From: Treponema sp.
GTDB taxonomy: Bacteria; Spirochaetota; Spirochaetia; Treponematales; Treponemataceae
Assembly (NCBI GenBank): GCA_014803985.1
Contig: JAAVAO010000006.1
Span: 3,469-67,468, forward strand
Direction of reading: 5' to 3'
DNA length: 64,000 nucleotides
Shown: piece by piece, positions 29,061-38,937 of the stretch
Numbering within the stretch: position 1 is the first letter of the stretch
How the letters are laid out: each line of letters starts with the position of its first letter
Position numbers and translations under genes: made by a program
The notes under the pieces: model-generated
Database searches by the model: none
What the model was told of the DNA's origin: nothing
The model's input: only the letters and a program-made list of their open reading frames with translations

Positions 29061-30839
29061 TTATGCATTATAAAAAATCACTGCACTATATGGAGCGACT
29101 TCTTCTATGCAGTGTGACAATTTCCCATTTATTTCGACTGCAACATTTTTTGGGACAAAAGCAGACCAATCATCGGTTTCCTTCATTTGGAAAGACTGCC
29201 ACTTGTATGCCTTCCCCTTGTGATATAAAACAACTGCCTTGTCCGTGCAAACGCGCTGCATTTCTAAAATCGCATCGCACGGAGAAAGAACAGCCTCCCA
29301 CGCTCCACACGCAACTGCCACATCAAATTCACCGTCATCAAACGGCAAACACTCCAGGCGCACAACAAGACCGTATTTTTCCTCATTCAAAACAGAAAAA
29401 AACTGCACATTTTTAACTGTCGTTTCATCATTTGGTGAATACGCCCCTGTCAAAACAAGAATTTTGCATTCTGCATTTTCAGATCGCAAAAAATCAACTG
29501 TACGCATCGCACTTGTTTTCTCGTAGGTGGCGCAAATTGCTTTTTCCATTTCATTTGAACAGTTATAAGCACTTATAATTTCCCTTTCATTTACAGTATA
29601 GGCGGAATAAATCCTGCCCCTCTCCCTTTTGTTCATAAGACGATAGAGGTATATATGCGCCGAAACGCTTCTTTCCCACGACCACTTCATTGCAGTGCGA
29701 ACAGCATTGTCTCTAACAACCGTATATAGTTCAAAATTCAAAACGGCATCCTCTATCACGTGGGCTATCCCTTCAATGGTATGTGGAATTTCAAGGCAAT
29801 TCCAGCCAGGAATAGCGTACATATCCATTCCAAGACCTTTCGGCAAAAGCACAAGGCATCCCGCCGCCATCGCCTCAAGTCCTGTAAATCCGAACGGTTC
29901 ATAGCGACTTGGCATAACCACAATATCAGCCCTTCGGTACGCCTCGAAAAGCGCATCTCCCGTCACGCATTCAATTCTATCAAAAAGAGAGGTGTTCAAG
30001 TTAACGTCGTCACTGTCATATCCAAAAATCGAATACTCTATTTTATATTTTCGCTTAAAGGAGATGCCAAGCCTATTCACCGCATAAATAAAGTCATTCA
30101 CCCCCTTTCTAACATTTTCGATGCGCCCAAAATAGCAAATCCGAAGCCGTCGGTTGCGCGCAATTGGTTTCCGCACTTCAAACGCATAGACGGGGGCGGC
30201 GTTATCCGCAACTATCAAACTATCCGCCCTATTCACGCCGTGAACAAAATAGGTGGCGGGCGGACAAGCAAAACGCCCCTTTGAATTGAACTTTCTAAAA
30301 TCAACACCGAGGGGAAGAACAATCGGGGAGCAAAGTCCCCCTGCAATGGAAAGGGCGCTTTTTGCAGCAAAGTCAGAATACACCGCCAAAATCGCGCTGG
30401 ATTTTAACGCGCACCGCTCCATCATCATTTCTTGAAAATACAAATCGTTCATATCCGAATTGGCGCGTAAATTTTCAAAAACTAAATGAGACGAGTAAAA
30501 CACATTCTTGTCGAATCGAAAAGGCAAAAAGGTTTTTCGATCGTTACAATGAATCACATCTGGCTTGAATTCTTGAATCACTGCATCCGTTTGCGCTCTC
30601 AATGATGCTGCGTCCTCCAAAATGCGCGCCTCAGGAGAAAGCGCATCAATTGTTTTAAAAGGGCTAAAAACATAGTCAACGGTTTTATCAGGAATCGGTG
30701 GTTTGCACTTCTGAAAGTGGAAGTACACACAAACCACACTGGCATATTTCCGAAGGCATTGAACATAGTCACGCGAAAACGTTCCAAGCCCGCCAATGTC
30801 AATTGCAGGATGTACGGAAGTTACAAACAATACTTTCAT
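29061..30839 (-). CDS. GT4/GT5-type glycosyltransferase with extra C-terminal methyltransferase-like domain
   Basis: MKVLFVTSVHPAIDIGGLGTFSRDYVQCL; VMPSRYEPFGFTGLEAMAAGCLVL; C-terminal CLPFDDGEFDVAVACGAWEAVL..AILEMQRVC. Confidence 0.82.
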   Translation of the reverse strand: MKVLFVTSVHPAIDIGGLGTFSRDYVQCLRKYASVVCVYFHFQKCKPPIPDKTVDYVFSPFKTIDALSPEARILEDAASLRAQTDAVIQEFKPDVIHCNDRKTFLPFRFDKNVFYSSHLVFENLRANSDMNDLYFQEMMMERCALKSSAILAVYSDFAAKSALSIAGGLCSPIVLPLGVDFRKFNSKGRFACPPATYFVHGVNRADSLIVADNAAPVYAFEVRKPIARNRRLRICYFGRIENVRKGVNDFIYAVNRLGISFKRKYKIEYSIFGYDSDDVNLNTSLFDRIECVTGDALFEAYRRADIVVMPSRYEPFGFTGLEAMAAGCLVLLPKGLGMDMYAIPGWNCLEIPHTIEGIAHVIEDAVLNFELYTVVRDNAVRTAMKWSWERSVSAHIYLYRLMNKRERGRIYSAYTVNEREIISAYNCSNEMEKAICATYEKTSAMRTVDFLRSENAECKILVLTGAYSPNDETTVKNVQFFSVLNEEKYGLVVRLECLPFDDGEFDVAVACGAWEAVLSPCDAILEMQRVCTDKAVVLYHKGKAYKWQSFQMKETDDWSAFVPKNVAVEINGKLSHCIEEVAPYSAVIFYNA

Positions 30840-31008
30840 ATTAAACCTCATATAATAACTCAAGGCTGTCTTTATACTATATATATGAGGTTTTGACCCA
30901 AATTCGGCAAAGATTTTATATTTTTTTGAAAAATTTTTAGAGAAATTGTATACTTTCAGCAAGTTGCACACATCGCCCGTATGTTGCCACGCCCGCAATG
31001 ACGTTCAA

Positions 31009-31557
31009 TCACGATGCCTCAATGTGTTTTGGCACAAAATACGCATTTTTATAGCCGCCCTCAAGCTTTAAAAAATAGATTTTTTTGTCGATGCCGCCCG
31101 CATATCCTGCCAAAGAATTGTTCGCCCCCACAACACGATGACATGGAACGATAAGACTTATATTGTTTTTACCAATCGCCGTGCCAACCGCCCGCGCTGA
31201 CATTTTTTTCAGTCCTCGCCGTTCAGCAATGCACCTTGCAATTTCCTTGTAGGTGGTTGTTTCGCCATAGGGAATTTTATGCAACAAATTCCACACTTCA
31301 ACTTGAAACGGAGTGCCAAGCAAACGTATTGGCGGCTCAAAGCCAGGATTCTTTCCTTGAAAATAACTATCCAGCCAGTACTTACCCTCCTTGATAATCG
31401 GAGTTTCTTTTTGTTCATTTTCTTTATCAAGACAGCGCGCATAGTGTTTTCCGTCTTTAAACCACGCGCCAACTATGCTCGTTTCGTCCGCTGCAAGAAG
31501 CATTTCACCCACAGGCGAAATATACATCGATGTGTAATGCATACGATCCTCCATCAA
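31009..31557 (-). CDS. ogt: Methylated-DNA--[protein]-cysteine S-methyltransferase
   Basis: FQVEVWNLLHKIPYGETTTYKEIA; AVGTAIGKNNISLIVPCHRVVGANNSLAGYAGG. Confidence 0.94.
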   Translation of the reverse strand: MMEDRMHYTSMYISPVGEMLLAADETSIVGAWFKDGKHYARCLDKENEQKETPIIKEGKYWLDSYFQGKNPGFEPPIRLLGTPFQVEVWNLLHKIPYGETTTYKEIARCIAERRGLKKMSARAVGTAIGKNNISLIVPCHRVVGANNSLAGYAGGIDKKIYFLKLEGGYKNAYFVPKHIEAS

Positions 31558-31867
31558 TTGTGATCTTTAATAATGCAAGTATATCATATTTTTATAAATC
31601 ACTAAAACAGGAGAATATATGCGTCAGAGAGGAACAATTATAAAACATTTCACGCGTAAAAAAACACGCTTACACACACTCTTTTTCGACTATATGTTTG
31701 ATAAAAAAAGAGAAAAAGAGCGCACATCCTGAATTCAAAGAGCAGGTTACAAGCCCTTTCCAAAAAATTGCAAGTGATTTTTCAAACTACGGCAAAAGGA
31801 AGATTATGCAGAAAACCTTTTATTCCACTAGTTTTTCAGCGAAATATGCTACTGTTGTAAGGTATTG

Positions 31868-33190
31868 TTATCTTCCACGCCGCTTTTTGTCATCGGGGGT
31901 TATGATTGCATCTATTTTAATGTTCTTTGTGGCGGAAAGTTTTTGCACTAACTCTTTGCTGTACTTTTTTGTGCCACGTGGAACGGGGTGCGGCTGTGCA
32001 TCTCCGATGAGAATTATTTTTTTCATCGCATCTTTATCCCAATCATAGAATTCAAGCGCGCTGTAAAGAGCCTCGTAAACCGCCTCAGGAATATCGCCGC
32101 CTTCATTTCCTTTGATTGTAAAATCATTCAAATTCTTCTGGAAAATCTTTAAATCATCCGTAAAGTCAAAGAATTTTACAGGAAGCCCCCTGTACCTGAA
32201 ATTGTCGCCATAGTCACGATAAAACAAGAGCCCCAATCTCAAGGATTCAAAGCCACCGCATTTTTTTATCAACTCTGGAATCCATCGCTGTCTCAAAACA
32301 ATAATATCATCTTTCATACTGCCCGTTGCGTCAATTGCAAAAACAATGTCCACCTTCTTTTTGCTTGGAATTGTGCCAATCAACTTCATAACGTCATCAA
32401 CGATAGTTTCAGGGCCTTTTGAATATATAAGAAAATCTGAAATTTCAAGGAATTTTTCGCTTGCAATCAAATTATAGTCATCGGTCAACAGAGAATCAGA
32501 AAACTCATCCGTTATATTTGCAGACGACTCTTCATCTTCCGTAAATATATCTTTCACTTCAGTTTCTGGAATGGCATCTAAATCATCATCCTTTGGCTCT
32601 TCCTGTATCTTCTTTGTCTTTGAATGCACAACCCGCTTTTTTCCCAAATCAAACATATATGGATTGTCGTAAAATGAGCCTGTATAATCGGCGTATTTTT
32701 TTGAAAAAGCGCGTATGTTTATAAACGTTCCTCTGCCGATTTTTACCGTTCCACTTCTTGTCCACGGGTAGCCATATTGAATTTCATTTGGAATATAGAT
32801 ATGAAACGCCTCTCCAAACCCCTGAACATATTCAGCATTTGAATCAACAAGACTGTATTTTGAATATTCAGTTTGAAGCGGTTTTCCATCAAGATAGCGC
32901 ATTTCATCTCCATTTATACTATTATATTCAAGCGCGCGGTATGCGTAGTTGTCGCTTATTCCATCTGGATCTCGTGTTGTTTCCGTGAGCATAACCGACT
33001 CAAGCCCCTGCCGCTTTTTTATATATAAATGATAACCTTTTACTTCGTCAAATGATTGGTTTATGCTTTTTGTATAAGATGTATTTTTTTCAGGAACCAA
33101 ACGTATGTCCGCAGGTCTGATTAACAGTGCGTTTTGTGCAAATAACAATGCACAACATAAAAAAAACACGCAAAAAATCAATCGTTTCAT
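31868..33190 (-). CDS. Secreted von Willebrand factor type A domain protein
   Basis: Signal peptide; KVDIVFAIDATGSMKDDI (MIDAS-like), DIPEAVYEALYSAL. Confidence 0.85.
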   Translation of the reverse strand: MKRLIFCVFFLCCALLFAQNALLIRPADIRLVPEKNTSYTKSINQSFDEVKGYHLYIKKRQGLESVMLTETTRDPDGISDNYAYRALEYNSINGDEMRYLDGKPLQTEYSKYSLVDSNAEYVQGFGEAFHIYIPNEIQYGYPWTRSGTVKIGRGTFINIRAFSKKYADYTGSFYDNPYMFDLGKKRVVHSKTKKIQEEPKDDDLDAIPETEVKDIFTEDEESSANITDEFSDSLLTDDYNLIASEKFLEISDFLIYSKGPETIVDDVMKLIGTIPSKKKVDIVFAIDATGSMKDDIIVLRQRWIPELIKKCGGFESLRLGLLFYRDYGDNFRYRGLPVKFFDFTDDLKIFQKNLNDFTIKGNEGGDIPEAVYEALYSALEFYDWDKDAMKKIILIGDAQPHPVPRGTKKYSKELVQKLSATKNIKIDAIITPDDKKRRGR

Positions 33191-33353
33191 ACTCTTTTAT
33201 CGGCAAATTTCCTGCAAATCTATAAAAATATGCAATTTGATTTTTTTGTTTACGATGCTACTACTATCCCTGCCCTATAATCTCTTGCATCTACTATCTG
33301 CCCTTCAGTTTTATTACATTGTAATTTTTTTCCATTTGCTTTATACTAGTAAT

Positions 33354-33920
33354 ATGAGTATGAAAAAGAAAATTTTTGCTTTGTTTTTAACATTTGTCGT
33401 TTTGTCATTCGGCTTTACTCAGAATGATGAAAAGAAGTCTGACGAACAAAAAACTTCTGAAGAAGTGTGGCAAGAAATTGGAGAGCAGGGAAAAAACGCT
33501 CTAATTGAAACTGGGAAATTTTTTAAGTCCGCAGGGGAAGCAATTGGAAATCAAGTGATTGATGCCTTAAAAAGCATTCCGCCCCAAAACTGCGTTGGAG
33601 TGTGGACTTATAATGGTAAAACGGTAAAAACGACACTTTCCTGCAATGAAGACGGCACAATGGAAATCAACCAAAAGTCTGGATTTGACACAGATTACTG
33701 GAAAGGTGTTTACACTTCAAATCTCAACACAATAACTTTTTCTGTAAAGGAAAAAGGACATAAGGCGTTCATTTCTAAAAAGACAGAAACGCTCGATGAA
33801 AACTGGCTTATTCTTTTTTTGGTACTAGATGACGGACAAAAACTCAAAATCACTTCAACAAATATTCCCGCAGACAAGGACGGCACAAAATATTCCGGCA
33901 TTGTTTTTGAAAAACAGTAA
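33354..33920 (+). CDS. Exported protein with lipocalin-like C-terminal domain
   Basis: MSMKKKIFALFLTFVVLSFGFTQ signal; CVGVWTYNGKTVKTTLSCNEDGTMEI pattern. Confidence 0.6.
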   Translation: MSMKKKIFALFLTFVVLSFGFTQNDEKKSDEQKTSEEVWQEIGEQGKNALIETGKFFKSAGEAIGNQVIDALKSIPPQNCVGVWTYNGKTVKTTLSCNEDGTMEINQKSGFDTDYWKGVYTSNLNTITFSVKEKGHKAFISKKTETLDENWLILFLVLDDGQKLKITSTNIPADKDGTKYSGIVFEKQ

Positions 33921-33925
33921 ACAGC

Positions 33926-35614
33926 ATGAAGCCCATCTTCTCTGATACGCGTTTTTTGGAACAAAAGGCAAAGCGCCTCTTTCACTTTCCAGAATACATT
34001 ATGATGGAAAACGCTGCGGCAGCCATGGAAAAAGAAGTCCTTTCTGCTTTAGAAGAAATAGACGAAATAAAAGAAAGAACTTGCGAAAATTGTAGAGGAA
34101 CTAAAAGCAGCAGCGAAAAAAGAGCCCCTCTTGTTGTTATACTATGTGGCAGCGGAAATAACGGCGGCGATGGATACGCTCTTTCGCGCCGTCTTTTCGG
34201 AAAATGCAGCGTTCTCGTTTTATCATTTGGCGGCACAAAAACAGACGAGGCAAAACGACAGGCAGAAATGGCACGTTCGTGCGGAGTGCATATTATTGAA
34301 GCGGAGAGTGCCGCAAGTTGTAATGGTGAAGAGGCTTTCAATTTGGCGCACGTTTTTGTGGACTGTCTTTATGGATCGGGCTTCCATGGAGAATTGAATG
34401 AGAAAACCGCCGCCTTTCTTGAAAAAATAAACAGTATTGACGCTAAAAAAATCGCTTGTGACATTTCAAGCGGCATAGATTCGTTTGGGCGCATTCTCTC
34501 AAAAGATTCCCGCGGAGAACGACTTGCCTTTAAAGCGGACAAAACAATTGCGATGGGTGCATTAAAAACCGCCCTATTTAGCGATGAGGCAAAGGATTTT
34601 ACGGGGCGCATTGAAGTTGCAGAATTAGGAATTGCAAGAAACGTCTTTGAAAACTGTGCTGATTCTGCTTTGTTTGATTCCGCCCCCTCTAATCAATACA
34701 GTCAATCTGAAAATGCAAAGCCCGCCATGCAATCCTGCTCAAACGACTTTGTATGTTCGTCTGAATGCAAGGCATTTCCAGATGCCTATCTGCTTGAAAA
34801 AACAGATATAACGCTTCCCGAACGAAATAAACATAATGTTCACAAGGGGCAGTTCGGGCATTGCGCAGTTGTTATTGGAGAAAAAGCGGGCGCAGCAATT
34901 ATCGCAGGAACAGCGGCTTTAAAAAGCGGAGCCGGGCTTGTAACATGCGTGCATTTTTGCCGCCCCCATACGTTTTTGATGAACCCTGAACTGATGGAAG
35001 ACGCTTCATTTCCTGAAAAAGCCAGCGCAGTTCTTTTGGGATGTGGCTTAGGACGAACAAATACTGCCGCTTTTAACCCCACCCTCGATTTTATTTTTGG
35101 AATGAAAAATCCCGCTTGTGTTTTTGATGCAGATTTTTTTTATTATGACAACATAGGTGACATATTGGAGAAACTATGCAAAACAGAAAACGCCCGCGTC
35201 ATTTTAACTCCTCATCCAAAAGAATTGTTTGCCCTTGCAAAAAACTGTGGCATCAAAGACATAACAGAAAAATTCGCCCTTGAAATGCGCTTTGAAACGG
35301 CAAAAAAAATCGCCGCGCTTTTTCCACGCATCGTTTTAATTGCGAAGGGCGCAAACACGCTTATTGCACGCGGAAATGAACTGTTCGTTTCAGACTTTGG
35401 CTCTCCCGCGCTTTCAAAAGCGGGCAGTGGAGATGTTCTCGCAGGCTTTTGCGCAGGACTTCTTGCACAAGGCTTCAACGCCCTTGAAGCGGCAAAAACC
35501 GCCGTTTATTTACAGGGAAGCGCATCAAGACTTTTTGAAAATCGATGGGAACTTTCCCCACTAGATTTAACGCGGCTATCAACAGCGGAAGATTCATTAC
35601 TCTTCCACCTTTAA
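33926..35614 (+). CDS. nnrD: Bifunctional NAD(P)H-hydrate epimerase / ADP-dependent dehydratase
   Basis: VILCGSGNNGGDGYALSR (epimerase) and GQFGHCAVVIGEKAGAAIIAGTAALKSGAGLVT, SKAGSGDVLAGFCAGLLAQG (dehydratase). Confidence 0.92.
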   Translation: MKPIFSDTRFLEQKAKRLFHFPEYIMMENAAAAMEKEVLSALEEIDEIKERTCENCRGTKSSSEKRAPLVVILCGSGNNGGDGYALSRRLFGKCSVLVLSFGGTKTDEAKRQAEMARSCGVHIIEAESAASCNGEEAFNLAHVFVDCLYGSGFHGELNEKTAAFLEKINSIDAKKIACDISSGIDSFGRILSKDSRGERLAFKADKTIAMGALKTALFSDEAKDFTGRIEVAELGIARNVFENCADSALFDSAPSNQYSQSENAKPAMQSCSNDFVCSSECKAFPDAYLLEKTDITLPERNKHNVHKGQFGHCAVVIGEKAGAAIIAGTAALKSGAGLVTCVHFCRPHTFLMNPELMEDASFPEKASAVLLGCGLGRTNTAAFNPTLDFIFGMKNPACVFDADFFYYDNIGDILEKLCKTENARVILTPHPKELFALAKNCGIKDITEKFALEMRFETAKKIAALFPRIVLIAKGANTLIARGNELFVSDFGSPALSKAGSGDVLAGFCAGLLAQGFNALEAAKTAVYLQGSASRLFENRWELSPLDLTRLSTAEDSLLFHL

Positions 35615-35664
35615 CTCCTTGACTTTCGTCATCAGTTTTGATACCTCGCACGGCAAAGCCCTTC

Positions 35665-35752
35665 TTACCCAGTTTCGTACGCGAGTTTACAACGCAAACT
35701 CGGTAACACTTCCGTAGGAATTGTGTACTTTACGCAAAACTGACCTAGTGGA
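35665..35752 (-). repeat. Nested-hairpin (three-way-junction) element, homologous in inverse orientation to 50998-51072
   Basis: Reverse complement cagttttgcgtaaagtacacaattcctacggaagtgttaccgagtttgcgttgtaaactcgcgtacgaaactg. Confidence 0.65.
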
Positions 35753-35842
35753 TTGTAATTGCATAACGAAACAACAAGCCACCCAAATTATACAAATATA
35801 GAAAACTCAATATTCAATCTTTAACTTAAATCCAAAATGATG

Positions 35843-37198
35843 TCACTTTGACTTTGGAATTGCGTTTGATTCTGCCGCACCAGGAAGCCCTATGTCTGTT
35901 CTGAAAAATGCATCTTGAAAAGTCACCGCATTCACAGCAAGATAGGCATTCTTTCTCGCCTCTTCAAACATTTTTCCAAATGCACTGCACGCAAGAACGC
36001 GTCCACCAGTTGTAACAAGACCTTTTGAGTTTTCCTGATTGTCTAGATTAGCCCCAGCAATAAATATTTTTGCACCACTTTTGTCTATTGTTGCATTGTC
36101 AAATGTAATCGCCTTGCCTTTTTGATAACTGGCAGGATAGCCCCCAGAAACAACAACAGGGGCAACTTGAAATCCGCTCTTCCACTTGAATGTAAAACTA
36201 TTTAAAGAACCATTGACGATTGTGCGGCACATATCCACAAAATCAAAGTCCATAAGCGGTAAAACGGCTTGCGTTTCAGGATCTCCCAATCGCACATTGT
36301 ATTCAAGCACCTTTGGACCGTCTTTTGTAATCATAATTCCAAAGAAAATAAATCCCCGATAGTCAAAGCCCTCTTCTTGCATTCCGCGTAGTGTTGGAAG
36401 AAGACAATCTGTTTTAAACTGCTCCATAATCTCTTCGGTAACATCGCTCAAAGGGCAAACCGCCCCCATTCCTCCCGTGTTAGGACCTTTCGCACCGTCA
36501 TACAGCCTTTTGTGATCTCGAGAAGGTAAAAATGGAACAATCGTTGACTTGCCGGCATCTGTAAATTCTTTTGTCACGGAAACAGCACAAAGAACAGAAA
36601 TTTCAACGCCCTCAAGGTAATCTTCTATTACTAACGTTTCTCCCGCAGAGCCAACTCGTCCGCCTTCCATCAAGTCTGAAACAGCATTTAAAGCGTCCTC
36701 GACAGTTGCCGCGACCACAACCCCCTTTCCCGCTGCAAGTCCATCAGCCTTCACAACGAGCGGTGCACCGTGCTGCCGTATATACTCTTGTGCAGCATTC
36801 TTGTCAGAAAACGTTTTGCTTTCCGCACAGGCAACCCCATATTTTTTCATAAACTCTTTTGAAGTGTTTTTGCTCGCCTCAAGTTGTGCGCCGTCCTTTT
36901 TAGGTCCAATACAAGGAATTCCCGCATTCCAAAAACAATCCGAAAGTCCTTCTGCAAGGGGATCTTCAGGACCGATAACCACCATGTCGCACTGTTCGTT
37001 TTTTGCAATGCAAACATAAGGATTTTCATTTTCTGTGATATACTTGCAATCCTTTATTTCAATATTCACGCATTTTTTTTCAGTTGCAGTTCCTCCATTT
37101 CCAGGAACGCAAACAACTTTTTCAACATCATCGCTTTGAGCAATTTTCCAAGCAATAGCATGCTCTCTTCCGCCACTGCCAACAACTAAAACATTCAT
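35843..37198 (-). CDS. purD: Phosphoribosylamine--glycine ligase
   Basis: MNVLVVGSGGREHAIAWKI; GPEDPLAEGLSD; NTGGMGAVCPLSDVTEE. Confidence 0.96.
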   Translation of the reverse strand: MNVLVVGSGGREHAIAWKIAQSDDVEKVVCVPGNGGTATEKKCVNIEIKDCKYITENENPYVCIAKNEQCDMVVIGPEDPLAEGLSDCFWNAGIPCIGPKKDGAQLEASKNTSKEFMKKYGVACAESKTFSDKNAAQEYIRQHGAPLVVKADGLAAGKGVVVAATVEDALNAVSDLMEGGRVGSAGETLVIEDYLEGVEISVLCAVSVTKEFTDAGKSTIVPFLPSRDHKRLYDGAKGPNTGGMGAVCPLSDVTEEIMEQFKTDCLLPTLRGMQEEGFDYRGFIFFGIMITKDGPKVLEYNVRLGDPETQAVLPLMDFDFVDMCRTIVNGSLNSFTFKWKSGFQVAPVVVSGGYPASYQKGKAITFDNATIDKSGAKIFIAGANLDNQENSKGLVTTGGRVLACSAFGKMFEEARKNAYLAVNAVTFQDAFFRTDIGLPGAAESNAIPKSK

Positions 37199-37275
37199 AC
37201 TGTAACTATACAAAAAAAACAGGTAAAACTCAAGGCAATGGCGGAAGGTGCGTTGATTTTCCAGTTTTTATTCAT

Positions 37276-37362
37276 CGACTTCCGGTCGCAGGGCAAAGCC
37301 CTGCTTACCCAGTTTTGCTACCTCGCAATGCTCGGCCTTACACAAAACTGGCTAGTACATTT
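37276..37362. repeat. Nested-hairpin element
   Basis: GCAGGGCAAAGCCCTGC then CCAGTTTTG ctacctcgcaatgctcggcctta CACAAAACTGG. Confidence 0.6.
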
Positions 37363-37447
37363 GAAAATATAAAAGTCGAAATTAACACATTTTTGCATTG
37401 CTATTTCGTGTGTCAACCCTGATACATCTACCGCACAAATCCAGTTG

Positions 37448-38395
37448 CTATTTTTTCACAAGCTCTAAAACCCTCATTTGCCCTTCCAAATCATTGTAAA
37501 TGTTTTCAACGGAGAAAGCATGTTGGGCGGCAAAATGTGCAGCATCTTGTATATTGTACTCGCCACATTCCATTAAAACAAAGCCGTTTGGTTTTAGATG
37601 AGATGCCGCCTGAAACAAGAGCCGCTTTGGAATGGCAAGACCATCGCCTGAGGTTTCCGGTGGAAAAGCAGCGGTATGTTCAAGCACATCGCCATCAAGG
37701 GCGAGGAGCGGCTCGTTCCGCCCGTCAGAAAGCAGAGCGACTGCGGTGTTATGCGGAATATACGGCGGATTTGAAAGAATTGCGTTGAATTGTTGCGGAA
37801 CATCGCAAAATAAGTCGGAGCGACAAAATCGCACCTTGTGTAAAAATTCAGCAGGAATTAAGGAGGCGGCATTTTTTTTGGCAATACACAGGGCGGCATC
37901 GCTTATATCGCAAAGGGTAAATTCAGGAATTAGGTTATGCGGAATAGAAAGATTATCAATAAGCGAGCGCAAAACGCTTAAAGCCACACAGCCACTTCCC
38001 GTACACATATCGCACACCGCAATGACCGCGTCTTTTCCCTCCCTATTATTTGCATCATTTGAACTGATTTTTTCAGTCAATAAATCAAGTGCACGTTCAA
38101 CAAGAATTTCAGTATCTGGCTTTGGAATTAAAACATCGGGAGTCACCTCAAAATCATACCCGTAGAATTCCTTATGCCCCGTAATGTAAGCAACAGGAAG
38201 CCCTTTTTGCCGCTTTGAAATTGCCTCCGAAAGCCAATGCATTTTTTCTTCAGGGATTTCAAAATCTCTATTTAAAAGAAGGCTCGTTTTTTGCATATCA
38301 AGCGCATGCATAAGAAGAACATCAATATCCAAAGAGACACTTGGAGAATTTTTTAAAGAAGAAAAGCATTGTGTTTTGAATTGCTGAATTGTCAT
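37448..38395 (-). CDS. prmC: Peptide chain release factor N5-glutamine methyltransferase
   Basis: YITGHKEFYGYDFEVTPDVLIPKPDTEILVE; DMCTGSGCVALSV; AILSNPPYIP. Confidence 0.95.
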   Translation of the reverse strand: MTIQQFKTQCFSSLKNSPSVSLDIDVLLMHALDMQKTSLLLNRDFEIPEEKMHWLSEAISKRQKGLPVAYITGHKEFYGYDFEVTPDVLIPKPDTEILVERALDLLTEKISSNDANNREGKDAVIAVCDMCTGSGCVALSVLRSLIDNLSIPHNLIPEFTLCDISDAALCIAKKNAASLIPAEFLHKVRFCRSDLFCDVPQQFNAILSNPPYIPHNTAVALLSDGRNEPLLALDGDVLEHTAAFPPETSGDGLAIPKRLLFQAASHLKPNGFVLMECGEYNIQDAAHFAAQHAFSVENIYNDLEGQMRVLELVKK

Positions 38396-38440
38396 TCTAC
38401 GCTTACTCTATTTCAAAATTCTTACCGTCAAGTTTTGGTA

Positions 38441-38937
38441 GCGGCAGCATACAAAACTGAAGGCGCATGAAAAACCTGTTCTCCGTGAACAAGGAATTCA
38501 GGCATTCGCCACAAGTCGCTTGTCAGTTTTGCGATGCCTGAGCAGTGCGAGGTAGCAAAACTGAAGGCGAATGCAAAACCCGTTCTCCGTGAACAAGGAA
38601 TTCAGGCATTCGCCACAAGTCGCTTGTCAGTTTTGCGTAAAGCCGAGCAGTGCGAGGTAGCAAAACTGAAGACGAATGCAAAACCTGTTCTCCGTGAACA
38701 AGAAATTCAGGCGTTTACCACAATCCTCTAGTCAGTTTTGCGTTAAACCGAGCAGTGCGAGGTAGCAAAACTGAAGGCGAATGCAAAACCTGTTCTCCGT
38801 GAACAAGGAATTCAGGCGTTTACCACAATCCTCTAGTCAGTTTTGCGTTAAACCGAGCAGTGCGAGGTAGCAAAACTGAAGGCGAATGCAAAATCAATTC
38901 TCTGTAGACAAAAAATTCAGGCATTCGCCAACTCACT
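38441..38937. repeat. Tandem array of about 5 units of 105 bp, each a nested hairpin, ending inside prfA
   Basis: gcgaggtagcaaaactgaa recurs at 38547, 38652, 38757 and 38862 (exact 105-bp spacing), plus a divergent first unit from about 38441. Confidence 0.9.

Noticed and set aside
38534-38731. 65-aa ORF MPEQCEVAKLKANAKPVLREQ... as a repeat protein
   Set aside because: It is the translation of the 105-bp hairpin repeats (105 is divisible by 3), with no RBS; a by-product of the DNA repeat.
38441-38937. CRISPR array
   Set aside because: Regular 105-bp period, but the whole unit is conserved with no unique spacers, no 24-40 bp repeat structure and no cas genes nearby.
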